64,000 bases of DNA from the NCBI RefSeq assembly GCF_019285735.1, contig NZ_CP079107.1, forward strand, positions 2,604,001 to 2,668,000, in the 5' to 3' direction. Origin of the DNA: Paeniglutamicibacter sp. Y32M11 (GTDB lineage Bacteria > Actinomycetota > Actinomycetes > Actinomycetales > Micrococcaceae). Below are positions 27,099 to 36,500 of the stretch, in pieces. Below the pieces are notes generated by a model, which saw nothing but the letters and a program-made list of their open reading frames with translations, did no database searches and was not told where the DNA came from. Positions within the stretch are counted from its first letter, which is position 1; the number at the start of each line of letters is the position of its first letter. The position numbers and the translations under genes were made by a program.

Positions 27099-28127
27099 AT
27101 GAGGATCAAACCGGGAGTGCAGGTTCTCAGCTTAGTTGAGGGCACCATCCAGATTGGAACGGGCCAGCATGCCCGGTGGATAACTGGACTGAGCGCTGAC
27201 GAACGGCGTTTTGTGCTCTCCCTGGCCACGGGCGCACCACCTAGCCCCTCCGCGCCCATCTCCGGTGTTGTCTTGAAAAAGGATAGGCGCAGCGAGATCT
27301 TGGGCATTCTCGCTCCGGTCCTTGTGCCGTCGGTCCCCCATTCGGGCAAAGACGTGGAGGCGGCGCTGGGCAAAGGTCTCGGGGCCCGGATGATGCCAGA
27401 TGTTCTGCAATGGAGCTCGGCTTACCGGCTGGATGCGACACGCGCGCTGAAGGCTCGGAGGGAATCCAGGGTCGCGCTCTATGGATGTGGACGCACAGGA
27501 CAACTCTTGGCACACATTCTCGCCGCTGCCGGGGTGGGAGGACTGATGCTTTCGGATTCGGAGGATTTCGACGCGGAGGATCTGGGAGCTGCCACGGCCG
27601 GCATCACCGCTGTGGGGACCCAGCGGGCCCGAGCCACGGCACGATCATTGCAACCCCTCTACCCGCATTTGGCGGTTGCCGAATCCGCAGTCAGGAGCCC
27701 TGGCGCTCCGCCGCTGGACATCTCGGTAGTCATCGGCGAAGGAGCGCTGCCGCCAGTGCGTTCACTGGCACAGGATGAGGCAATGATCCCGGTGCTCTTC
27801 ACCGATGCGGGCGTGCGCATCGGTCCAATGTCCATCGACGGCCTGAGCATGTGTGCGCCCTGTGTGTGGGAGCAATGTGACCCCACCGTGCGCATGTTGG
27901 ACAGCCACGCCGGCGAAAACAACCGCCAGCTCCTGCGGCCCGAAGCGTCGTTGGCGGCCGTGACGGCGGGTGTCACCGCCATGCAAGTGCTGATGCTCAT
28001 CGATCGCATCAACGTCCCGACAACTGTGGATTCGATGATCACCTGGGATTTATCCACCGGAGGCGGATCGAGTACTCCCGCGAAGCAGCGTCCTCACTGC
28101 ACCTGTCTGGATGGTCGTGCCGCCTAG
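27099..28127 (+). CDS. ThiF/E1-fold protein, TOMM cyclodehydratase-like
   Basis: Protein of 342 residues. The first ~45 (VEGTIQIGTGQHARWITGLS) resemble the leader-binding part of ThiF-like cyclodehydratase partners. An E1/ThiF nucleotide-binding fold follows: GCGRTGQLLA at 129, then LMLSDSEDFDAEDLGAA. Cysteines C252-x-x-C255 and the C-terminal C334-x-C336 may hold zinc. The Arg and Asp residues used for ATP in classical E1 enzymes are not obvious. I start at ATG 27099 behind AAAGGGG. Similar proteins occur at the Rv3196 position in mycobacteria. No RiPP precursor or YcaO gene is seen nearby, so a role in peptide modification is unproved. Confidence 0.65.
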   Translation: MRIKPGVQVLSLVEGTIQIGTGQHARWITGLSADERRFVLSLATGAPPSPSAPISGVVLKKDRRSEILGILAPVLVPSVPHSGKDVEAALGKGLGARMMPDVLQWSSAYRLDATRALKARRESRVALYGCGRTGQLLAHILAAAGVGGLMLSDSEDFDAEDLGAATAGITAVGTQRARATARSLQPLYPHLAVAESAVRSPGAPPLDISVVIGEGALPPVRSLAQDEAMIPVLFTDAGVRIGPMSIDGLSMCAPCVWEQCDPTVRMLDSHAGENNRQLLRPEASLAAVTAGVTAMQVLMLIDRINVPTTVDSMITWDLSTGGGSSTPAKQRPHCTCLDGRAA

Positions 28128-28405
28128 GACAATGGTTGCGGCAACGTAGGTAGGCATCGTTCCAGCACCCCTGTGCGTAGTCGTGGGAGCGCCCTGGCTT
28201 GCCTCGCGTGACGGAGCGGTGCTTGGCGGGTGCCGGGACACTGGTTGGAGCGCCTTGGGTTCCGATGAACTTGTGCTGTGCTAACTGCTTACTGGTGGCA
28301 AACGAGACGGGACGCCACTTTGCTCGCGTCCCGCGTTGTAAAAGCCAGAGCAGCGCCCGGCTAGACAAAAACGGACCCGTTCGGGGTCTTGCCCATGCCG
28401 ATGCT
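28128..28405. other. Unassigned stretch downstream of the ThiF-like gene
   Basis: No frame here has convincing coding character. Mycobacteria carry whiB7 and a mycoredoxin near this position, and I find neither the WhiB C...CxxC...C pattern nor a CGYC-type redoxin motif. It may be decayed sequence. Confidence 0.4.
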
Positions 28406-28777
28406 TCAAATTTGGGAGAACGCATTCAACTCGTACGTGCCGCCGACAACCAGCCGCACTCGCCGGTCCCCGATATGGAAGCATTCCTTGTCGTTGCCGT
28501 TGAGGATCCGACGTGACGACCCTTTCTCGACGCCGATCTCGCCGCGGAAGTTGTGGGACCCTGGTTCGACACGGAACGTGTTGGCTGAGACGTGATCGAA
28601 AACCGTTCCGCCATCGTAGGTGTCGGGGGTCATGGACCCTGCGGCCGGGCCCAGCGTTTGCAGAAGGTCGAGACGGCGATACACCCACGAGTCTTGCGCC
28701 CCCTGGTGCATCAGTGGCTCAAGGAGCCGTGGTCCCCCACGGTTCTGTGCGGGCAAGGCTCGGTCGGCAGAGGTCAA
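28406..28777 (-). CDS. Unrecognised small protein
   Basis: Possible protein of 123 residues. Codon third positions are mostly G or C and the composition looks real, with a beta-rich C-terminal half (TYDGGTVFDHVSANTFRVEP, then GDRRVRLVVGGTYELN). I do not recognise a family. No clear ribosome site precedes the ATG at 28777, and an internal ATG at about residue 49 (MTPDTYDGGT) could be the start. It might also be a fragment of a larger lost gene. It ends near no terminator and lies between the ThiF-like gene and uvrD2. Confidence 0.35.
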   Translation of the reverse strand: MTSADRALPAQNRGGPRLLEPLMHQGAQDSWVYRRLDLLQTLGPAAGSMTPDTYDGGTVFDHVSANTFRVEPGSHNFRGEIGVEKGSSRRILNGNDKECFHIGDRRVRLVVGGTYELNAFSQI

Positions 28778-28810
28778 TTCTTAGACATATGAGCCGAACT
28801 CGAGACGTCT

Positions 28811-30952
28811 CTACTCCGCCGAATCCCCGGCGAGGATCGCCAGTACCGCCTCGCCATAACGCTCCAGTTTGCTCTTGCCCACCCCGGAGATCTGCCCCAG
28901 TGCCGAAACGTTGCTGGGGTTATTCTCAGCGATGGCCATCAACGTGGCATCGGTGAAGATCACGAAGGCCGGAAGTGAATTCGCTTGGGAGACCTGCAGG
29001 CGCCAAGCGCGAAGAGATTCAAACACTGCCTCGTCATAACCCGCCGGGCAGCCACCACAACGTCCCAGCTTTCGCTCCGAGGCGCTCGAGAGCAACGTTC
29101 CACAGACCCGACACAGCGGCGGCGTGGCTGCGGCCCTGCGCTTGGTACTGCGCGCTGGAGTTGCAGTACGTGAAGAACCGGAGGGACGCAATCCGTCCAA
29201 GAAACGGGAGGGCCGTCGATTGGCTCGACCACCCGGGGTACGAGCCAAGGACCACGAGAGTCCCAGATATTTCCGTGCGCGGGTGATCCCTACATATAGC
29301 AGTCGACGTTCCTCGTCGTAACCTGCCTGGTCATCCGCGAAGGAGATGGGCATCAGACCTTCGGAGAGCCCGACCAAGAACACCGCGTCCCATTCCAAGC
29401 CCTTGGCCGCGTGCAGCGAAGCCAGAGTCACGCCCTGCAGGGTTGGCGCGTGCTGGCTAGCGGCGCGTTCCTCCAGTTCAGCAACAAATAGATTCAACGT
29501 AAAAGGGATCTCCGAACCGGCTCGAGAGACTGCCATTTCGTCGGCGAGCGCAACCAGTGCGGAAAGCGACTCCCACTTTTCCCGAACGGCACCCGAGGCT
29601 GCCGGAGCGGTTGCACTGTAGCCAAGGGAGACCAAGATGTCGCGGGTGAGCTGTGGGACGGACTCGACTCCGGGCTCGGTGGTGGTGTTACGTGCCGCCG
29701 AGCGCAATTGCAGCATCGCATCGCGCACCTCGCGGCGAGCGAAGAATCGTTCCCCACCGCGGAGCAGGTATCCAACTCCGGCGGAAGCCAGTGCTTGCTC
29801 ATAGGCAGCGGATTGGCCGTTGGTGCGGTACAGGATGGCGATCTCCGACGCCGGGGTGCCCTCGGAAATGAGCTTCTTGATCCGGGCAGCGATTTCCGCT
29901 GCCTCGGCCTCGTCGTCCTTGGCCTCCAGGAAACTGGGGTCGGGTCCGTTCTCTCGCTGGGCAACAAGTTCTAGCGGTGTGGGCCAGTGGATGTCGCGGT
30001 CGGGAACTCCCGCCTCCGGTTGACGGGCAGCCAAGACACGGTTGGCCAGGTGCACCACCTGCGGCGTGGACCGATAATCGCGCACCAGCTTGACCACCGG
30101 TGCGTGTTCATACCTATCGGTGAAGTCCAGGAGGTGGCGCGGGGTAGCACCAGTGAAGGAATAAATGGTCTGCGAGGCGTCACCCACCACACAAAGTTCA
30201 TCGCGCCCGCCCAGCCACAAGTCCAGTAGACGTTGCTGCAGCGGGGAAACGTCCTGATACTCGTCAACGACGAAGTGGCGGTACTGCTCGCGTACCGAAG
30301 CGGCAACGCGGGGGTCATCCTCCAAAATGGCCACGGTGAGTAGCAGAACGTCCTCGAAGTCGATGAGCTGCCGATCGGTCTTCACGTCTTCGTAGGACTG
30401 GAAGATCCGAGAGACGGTGATCGGATCCAATCCCCCGGGCTGCCCGCGGTCCGCCGCTGCTGCTACATAAGATTCTGGCGTGAGCATCGAGACCTTTGCC
30501 CATTCGATCTCGCTGGCCAAGTCACGCACCGTGGCACGGTCGGCGGTGGTGCGCAGTCGACGTGCGGCCTCGGTGATCAGCGGCGCCTTGTAGTCAACGA
30601 TGTTTGGCAGTTGACCGCCAATGGCCTGTGGCCAGAAGTACTGCAGTTGGCGCAGGGCCGCCGCGTGGAAGGTCCGGGTCTGCACCGCACCGGCACCAAG
30701 ATCGCGTAGTCGTGAGCGCATCTCGGCGGCGGCCCGGGCGGTGAAGGTTACCGCCAAGAGTGAGCTCGGTTTGTAAACGCCGGTGTGCACACCATAGGCA
30801 ATGCGGTGAGTAATGGCCCGGGTCTTGCCGGTTCCGGCACCGGCAAGTACGCAGAGCGGTCCCTGCAGCGTCGTGGCGACTTGTCGTTGTTCTTCGTCCA
30901 GTCCGCCGAGGATGCGCTCCTCGATGCTGCCGGTTCCAGTCTCTTCGGTCAT
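28811..30952 (-). CDS. uvrD2: ATP-dependent DNA helicase UvrD2
   Basis: Superfamily 1A 3'-5' helicase of 713 residues. Motifs: Walker A GAGTGKT (38-44), DEYQD (Walker B), GDASQTIYSF (motif III), VTLASLHAAKGLEWD (motif V) and VGITRARKYL (motif VI). After the motor come a tetracysteine motif CRVC...CGGC and an HRDC domain (about 640-710), the layout of mycobacterial UvrD2, where the tetracysteine module is needed for unwinding. Starts three bases after the nudC stop, so the two are co-transcribed. Confidence 0.95.
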   Translation of the reverse strand: MTEETGTGSIEERILGGLDEEQRQVATTLQGPLCVLAGAGTGKTRAITHRIAYGVHTGVYKPSSLLAVTFTARAAAEMRSRLRDLGAGAVQTRTFHAAALRQLQYFWPQAIGGQLPNIVDYKAPLITEAARRLRTTADRATVRDLASEIEWAKVSMLTPESYVAAAADRGQPGGLDPITVSRIFQSYEDVKTDRQLIDFEDVLLLTVAILEDDPRVAASVREQYRHFVVDEYQDVSPLQQRLLDLWLGGRDELCVVGDASQTIYSFTGATPRHLLDFTDRYEHAPVVKLVRDYRSTPQVVHLANRVLAARQPEAGVPDRDIHWPTPLELVAQRENGPDPSFLEAKDDEAEAAEIAARIKKLISEGTPASEIAILYRTNGQSAAYEQALASAGVGYLLRGGERFFARREVRDAMLQLRSAARNTTTEPGVESVPQLTRDILVSLGYSATAPAASGAVREKWESLSALVALADEMAVSRAGSEIPFTLNLFVAELEERAASQHAPTLQGVTLASLHAAKGLEWDAVFLVGLSEGLMPISFADDQAGYDEERRLLYVGITRARKYLGLSWSLARTPGGRANRRPSRFLDGLRPSGSSRTATPARSTKRRAAATPPLCRVCGTLLSSASERKLGRCGGCPAGYDEAVFESLRAWRLQVSQANSLPAFVIFTDATLMAIAENNPSNVSALGQISGVGKSKLERYGEAVLAILAGDSAE

Positions 30953-30955
30953 GTC

Positions 30956-31921
30956 CTAGTTTTCCAAGTGTTCGGGCTGGGGCAATACGCCACCAAACCA
31001 ATTTTCGATCAGGGCGCTGGCGATGGAGACACCGGCTGGCACACCAATCTCGCCGGTGCGAACGGCATCGGCCAATTCCTCACGCGTGAACCAGCGCAGG
31101 TCGATGATTTCCTCCCCATCGGGGAACAACTCGGTACCGGTGGCGACCGCGGTGAATCCGAGCATCAGTGAACGCGGGAACGGCCACGGTTGGGATCCCA
31201 TGTACCGCGGATCCTTCACGATAACACCGGATTCTTCGGCGACTTCGCGGATGACCGCCGCCTCCAGGGACTCCCCCGGGTCAACAAATCCGGCAAGGGT
31301 GGAGAATCGAGTCCCACCCCACGCCTTGTTGGCACCCAAAAGTAGGCGGTCCGCATCGTCGGTGATGGCAACGATGATGGCAGGATCGGTGCGTGGGAAG
31401 TGTTCTCGCCCCTCCGCCGCGCAGAATTTGACCCATCCGGAGGCACGAAGCGTCAGCGGGCCACCGCATCCCGCGCAGAAGTTTGTTGCATGATTCCAGT
31501 TGGCAATCGCTACTGCCTCAACAAACAGGCCGGCATCTCGAGCACCTAACCCGGCTGCTACATCGCGCAGGCCCAGCCATTGACCCGGGTGCAGTTCATT
31601 AGAACTCTCGGGTGCCGCCCACGCAGCGGGGGTCTGCTCGAAACTGTGCAATACGATCTCGGTTGAGCCATCAAACCCCAGATATATCTCTGTGCCACCT
31701 TCGGGCAGATCCGCTGCGAGCATCAGCACCAGTTCACCGTCAAGTACCCGGGCGCGACCACCAATCATCACGAGGTAGCGAGTGGCTTCGGCGGCACGCA
31801 GCGAATCGAGCCAGTCATCTTGGGCACGGCTTTCGCTACGCCGGTCGCTGGTGGCGCGGGCTAGGGGCAAGGCGCCGAGAGCCGGGAAGCTGGTCACTGG
31901 TTGCAGCACGGAATCACTCAT
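30956..31921 (-). CDS. nudC: NADH pyrophosphatase
   Basis: Nudix hydrolase of 321 residues that splits NADH and can remove NAD caps from RNA. It has a zinc ribbon with Cys149, Cys152 and Cys167, the Nudix box GFVDPGESLEAAVIREVAEE (210-230, continuing SGV) and the NADH-specific motif SQPWPFPRS (243-251). The fourth zinc Cys is not present at the usual place (CAAEGREHFPR follows), which may be normal in this lineage. First gene of an operon with uvrD2, the same pair as Rv3199c-Rv3198c. Confidence 0.95.
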   Translation of the reverse strand: MSDSVLQPVTSFPALGALPLARATSDRRSESRAQDDWLDSLRAAEATRYLVMIGGRARVLDGELVLMLAADLPEGGTEIYLGFDGSTEIVLHSFEQTPAAWAAPESSNELHPGQWLGLRDVAAGLGARDAGLFVEAVAIANWNHATNFCAGCGGPLTLRASGWVKFCAAEGREHFPRTDPAIIVAITDDADRLLLGANKAWGGTRFSTLAGFVDPGESLEAAVIREVAEESGVIVKDPRYMGSQPWPFPRSLMLGFTAVATGTELFPDGEEIIDLRWFTREELADAVRTGEIGVPAGVSIASALIENWFGGVLPQPEHLEN

Positions 31922-32121
31922 GGAATCAACCGTACTGAGCTTGGGGCCCCAACACCTACTCCCGGGTCCGCGTTGTGGCTATCGGCGCATAAATCGGTTC
32001 TCGGTTCCTGTACTTCCTCTGGGGTGTTGGTGCCCCACTCGTGAGCGATTTAGTAGCGAAAGACGCGACTCGCCGCCGCCCGAAGGCGACGGCCCGGCTG
32101 ACTCGGTCTACGGTGGATGAT

Positions 32122-33450
32122 GTGAAACGCTCTCCCATGGAACTCGCTGCCATCGCCACCGCCGCGGTACCCGGCTTGGCCCCCACGGGCGTGGCCACGC
32201 TGCCGGACGACGGCAACGACTTCGACTCAGTGCTCATTGTTGACGCGGCTAAAAATCGCTGGCGGGTGCGCTCCCCGCGCCACGAAGAAGCCAGCATGCG
32301 CCTTGAATCTGAGCTGGCGGCGCTGCGTGCCTTTTCCGCTGGCATCCGTGCCTCGCTCCCCTTCCAGCTACCCTCGGTCGCCGGTACCGTGCGGCAGGGT
32401 CCACTGCGCACCTTCGTTTATAACTACCTGCCCGGTCGGCAGTACTCCCTTGAAGACCTGGTCTCCCTGGGCTCGCGCTGCGCCCGTGACCTAGGTATCG
32501 TGATGGCCGCCATCCACTCGATGCCAGATTCGGCGATCGATCGTGCGGACCTACCCGCGTACACCGCCGAACAGGTACGCCAACGTCGGCTTAATGAACT
32601 GGATGCGGCGGCAACCACCGGCATGATTCCCTCCCGCCTGCTGCGACGTTGGGAACATGCGCTAGAAGATGTGGCCCTCTGGCGCTTTAATGCCACGGTC
32701 ATCCACGGCGACCTGCACGAAGATCAACTTCTGGTGCAAGATGCCAAGGTGGTTGCGGTGAATGGCTGGACCGATCTTCAGGTCGGGGACCCCGCCGATG
32801 ACTTTGCCTGGTTGGCCGCCGTGCACGAGCAGTCCTTCGCCGATGCAACGTTCGAAAGCTACATTTCGGTACGCGGTGACCGTGCCGATCCGCACATCAT
32901 GCGCCGGGCTTCCTTGGCCGCCGAATTTGCACTGGCGCAGTGGCTAGTTAAGGCCATCGCTGGCGGCGACGCGCAACGCATTGCCGAGGCGAAACTGATG
33001 CTCGAGGAACTGGATTCGGACATCGCAGAATACGGTGGACAACCCATTTCTGTGGTCGAACCACCGCGTGCCCAGCGTGCTGGCAACGAAGAGGACAGGC
33101 AGCCCGTCCCGGTCTCCGCAATCAGGTCCGTGGGCTCAGCGGATGCAGGGTCAGCGGCCGACGTTGACCGGGACGAATCGGATGCGAACGACGGAGAGGT
33201 CTCGTCGGTCGAACCGGCCACCTCGGCCATGAGAATCGTTCCGGTTCCGGTGCAGGCCATCGCGTCAAACCCGGCAAAGCCGTCAACGCCGCCGCAGCCC
33301 GTGGCAGCGCCGGCCAAGCCCTCCAACGAGCCGCGCCCCATGGTGAAGGTTGACTCCGACTCCTCGAAAACGGAAAAGGATACGGCGGGTGCCAAAGCCA
33401 TCGAGCCCGAAACCAACGCGATCCCCATTCAGAAATTGGATCCGAAGTAA
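32122..33450 (+). CDS. Aminoglycoside/macrolide-phosphotransferase-fold protein
   Basis: Protein of 442 residues. Residues 1 to about 315 form an APH-like kinase fold: N-lobe strands, FVYNYLPGRQYSLEDL hinge, catalytic loop VIHGDLHEDQLLV and the later QVGDPADDFAWL. The Asp that holds Mg2+ in the IDW/DFG position appears as NGW (AVNGWTDLQVGDP), so phosphotransfer may be lost. Residues about 320-442 are Pro/Ser/Asp-rich and probably disordered. I choose GTG 32122 behind GGTGGA; a GTG at 32041 would add 27 basic residues. It precedes AdnAB convergently. Substrate unknown; resistance should not be assumed. Confidence 0.7.
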   Translation: MKRSPMELAAIATAAVPGLAPTGVATLPDDGNDFDSVLIVDAAKNRWRVRSPRHEEASMRLESELAALRAFSAGIRASLPFQLPSVAGTVRQGPLRTFVYNYLPGRQYSLEDLVSLGSRCARDLGIVMAAIHSMPDSAIDRADLPAYTAEQVRQRRLNELDAAATTGMIPSRLLRRWEHALEDVALWRFNATVIHGDLHEDQLLVQDAKVVAVNGWTDLQVGDPADDFAWLAAVHEQSFADATFESYISVRGDRADPHIMRRASLAAEFALAQWLVKAIAGGDAQRIAEAKLMLEELDSDIAEYGGQPISVVEPPRAQRAGNEEDRQPVPVSAIRSVGSADAGSAADVDRDESDANDGEVSSVEPATSAMRIVPVPVQAIASNPAKPSTPPQPVAAPAKPSNEPRPMVKVDSDSSKTEKDTAGAKAIEPETNAIPIQKLDPK

Positions 33451-33473
33451 CTACAGTTAACTGCCCAATCTGT

Positions 33474-33509
33474 GAAGAGGCGCCAACCCCACGGGGATGG
33501 CGCCTCTTC
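33474..33509. terminator. Terminator between the kinase-fold gene and adnB
   Basis: GAAGAGGCGCCA and its complement flank a 12-base loop, between the convergent stops at 33450 and 33521. It probably serves both directions. Confidence 0.85.
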
Positions 33510-33520
33510 GCTGCGTTGAC

Positions 33521-36500
33521 CTAAGAGTCGCTGCGTGGTGCTCGCTGCAATTCAGCCATGGACTCGGTGATCAGGGCCTCAAGCTCGGCCTCCGCTGCCA
33601 GATCATGCGGCCTGATGGTGATGCCCGAACCCACGTAGTAGAACGCCGCACGCACCTGCGAAACGTCGATTCCGCGCAATCTTGCCCAACCCAACCGGTA
33701 CACCGCCAGCTGCAGCGCCTTGATGCGCAGTTCTTCGCCCCGTGGCACCCGCCCGGTTTTCCAATCCACCAACAGCCAAGCGCCGTCGGCCTCTTGGAAG
33801 ATTGCGTCGATGCGCCCGCGCACCGACACCGGACCGATCCGCGTTTCGATGGCAGCCTCCACATAGGCTGGCTGTCGATCGGCCCATTCGGAGGCCAAGA
33901 AGGAGTTCTTCATGTCCTCCAGATCAAGAGCATCATCGATATAGGCATCCGCGGCTTCCATGTACTCGCCAAGATCCAGCATTCCGGTGGAGTCAAAGTA
34001 CTCCTCCAGCCATGCGTGGAAGGCTGTGCCACGGCGAGCGGCGGTGCCGGGACGGCGCGGGATGGGACGACGCAACTCTGCCAGCACGGTTTTTGCGTCG
34101 GTGGCCAGGTCCACAAACACCGAGGCTCGCACATGCTTGGGAATGCCGACGGTACGTTCCTCGGCAGCTTCCTGCTCGCGGCGGGCCAGCAGTAGCTCGG
34201 CCTCCTTGAACCAGTTCTTGCCCGTGGGTGTATTCCACGCAGCGGTTTCCGCCGAGTCGTTCTCCTCCGGCACGGGAGGCGCAGCCCGTGCGACTCGATC
34301 CGCGGCGGTGAGCACCGCTTCGGCAGCGGCCTCCAATTTGGCTCGGCGCCCCGGTGGGCGTGGGCGCAACACACCTCCGCCGGTAATCGAGGGGCCTTCC
34401 AACGGGTCGTAGGGCCACCGAGCCTCCAACGGTTGTTCACGGAACGGGTTAGCCTCCGGCGCATCCTCATCGTCAACCCACTCTGCCACGAGGGCAGCGG
34501 GCTTTTCCCCCTCGCTCAGTGGGCGCATATCCAGCAGGAAACTCGAGGCGTCGGTGAGTTTGGTGCGCGTTCCGGTCCAGGCCGTCGCCGAACAGATCAA
34601 CAAGGATTTAGCTCGGGTCAGTGCGACATAGGCAAGTCGCCGTTCCTCCAGCTCGGCATGATTCAACACCTCGGATTTGAACATGGCCTCGGCCTTCACC
34701 ACGTCGAAAAGGCATTCTTGGTCGGTGTCCCATTGCGGCAAATCATGTTTGTCGCCACGCAGTGGCCAGGGAAGAGCGGAGTCGCCGCTGGTCCAGCGCG
34801 AGTCATTAGCGCTGGGGAAGATGCCTTCATTCATGCCCGTCACGGCAACCACGTCCCATTCCAGACCCTTGGAAGCATGGATCGTGAGCAATTGCACGGC
34901 ATCGGGGTTTGATTCCCCGGGGACAATTGCTAAGCCGCCCTCCTTCTCGGCCGCTGCCTCCAACCAGGTCAGGAAACCGGCAAGGTCCACCCGGGTGGAC
35001 GAGCTCGAATAGTCCTGGGCGATGTCGGCAAAGGCATCAAGATGACGTCGCGCCTCGTGAATTCCCACACCTGGCTTCGCTGCAACCTCGATATCCAGGC
35101 CCATGGCCCGTTCCGTCTCGCGCAGCAGGGTTTCGAGGTCATCGTCGACAAAGCCTCGTAGATACCGCAGCTCATCACGCAGTTTTGTCAGGCGAGCCAG
35201 GGCTGTGGCGCCCAATGATCGACCATCGCCCGATACCCAGTCGGGATGTGGAAGGTAATCGAGGGCTTCGATGAGGCTCGCCGCGTCATTAAGTTCGGCT
35301 CTGGCCTCGGCGCGGGTGAGTTCCTCGGCGCTTTCACTGGCCTCAAGGTCCTCTTTTCCGCCATCCTTGAGCGCAAATTCTCGGCGCCTCGCCAGGAAGC
35401 GCGACCAGTCGGCAAAGGCCATGAGGTCCGCTGGTCCGATGCGCCATCGGGCGCCGGCGAGGAGCCTCAGCAGATGATCGGAGCGGTTGGGGTCAACCAG
35501 TACATTCAGCGTGGCTACGATGTCGCTGACCTCGGGCATGCTCAGCAATCCGCCGAGACCTAGGATTTCATAGGGAATTCCCGCGTCCTCCAGCCCCCGC
35601 GAAATCGGAGTCAACTGCGAACGGGTGCGACAAAGTACGGCCATGGAGGGGTTACGCCCGTGGGCGCTGGCAAATGACGCGCGTTCGATGATGAATCGAG
35701 CTGCGAGTGCTGCCGCCTCTTGCCCACCGGTGGCATATCTAGCCAATTCCACCCGCCCTTCCCCGGCGAAAGCGCTGGGTTTAAGTGCGGGGACGGAGAT
35801 GCCGGCGGGTGCCACGGAATTCAACCGTGCGGAGACGGCGTTGGCGGCGGAAAGGACGTTTTTAGAGTTGCGCCATGCGGTACTCAAATAGGCGACGGAC
35901 GCAGGACGCAGTTCACTGCTTGCCCCGTCTTGCGGTGCTACCCGGGCAGGGAATTCGGTTGGGAAGCGGAAGAGCTGACCGGCGGATGCGCCACGGAAAC
36001 CGTAGATGGACTGATTCGGGTCACCCACCGCGGTGAGCGCATGCCCTTCGCCGAAGATGCATGAGAAGAGCACCATCTGCGCGTGGGAGGTGTCCTGGAA
36101 TTCATCGAGTAGCACGACCTTAAAGCGGGCCCGCTCGCTGTGTGCCGCCTCCGGGATTTCCCGGGCAATACGAGCGGCCAGCGCCACCAGATCCCCATAG
36201 TCCAAGGCGCCACGTGCCGCTTTGGCATGAGCGTAGTCAAGGGCAAGTTCGGCGATGGTGGCTCGCGTTCGCAACTTATCTAACAGTTTGCGGGCCTCCA
36301 CGGAGGGGGCTGCCGGCTTATCGATCCGATACGGCAGGGACTCAAGTTGTCCCACCAGCTCGTCGATCCAGGCCTTTGCTTCCTCGGGGGCGACGAGGTG
36401 CTCAGCGCATTCCCCCGCGAAGGTCACCACGGCATCGATCAACGTGTTTTTGGAGGACGCCAGATGCTCATAGTCGCCCGTGTAACCCTCGACCACTGCC

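Noticed and set aside
27099-28127. Complete RiPP (thiazole/oxazole peptide) cluster
   Set aside because: No YcaO, dehydrogenase or convincing precursor gene within reach.
28128-28810. whiB7 or mycoredoxin gene beside uvrD2
   Set aside because: No WhiB cysteine pattern or redoxin CxxC motif in any frame.
32122-33450. Macrolide or aminoglycoside resistance gene
   Set aside because: Kinase-fold similarity only; the metal-binding Asp seems absent and the context is core chromosome.
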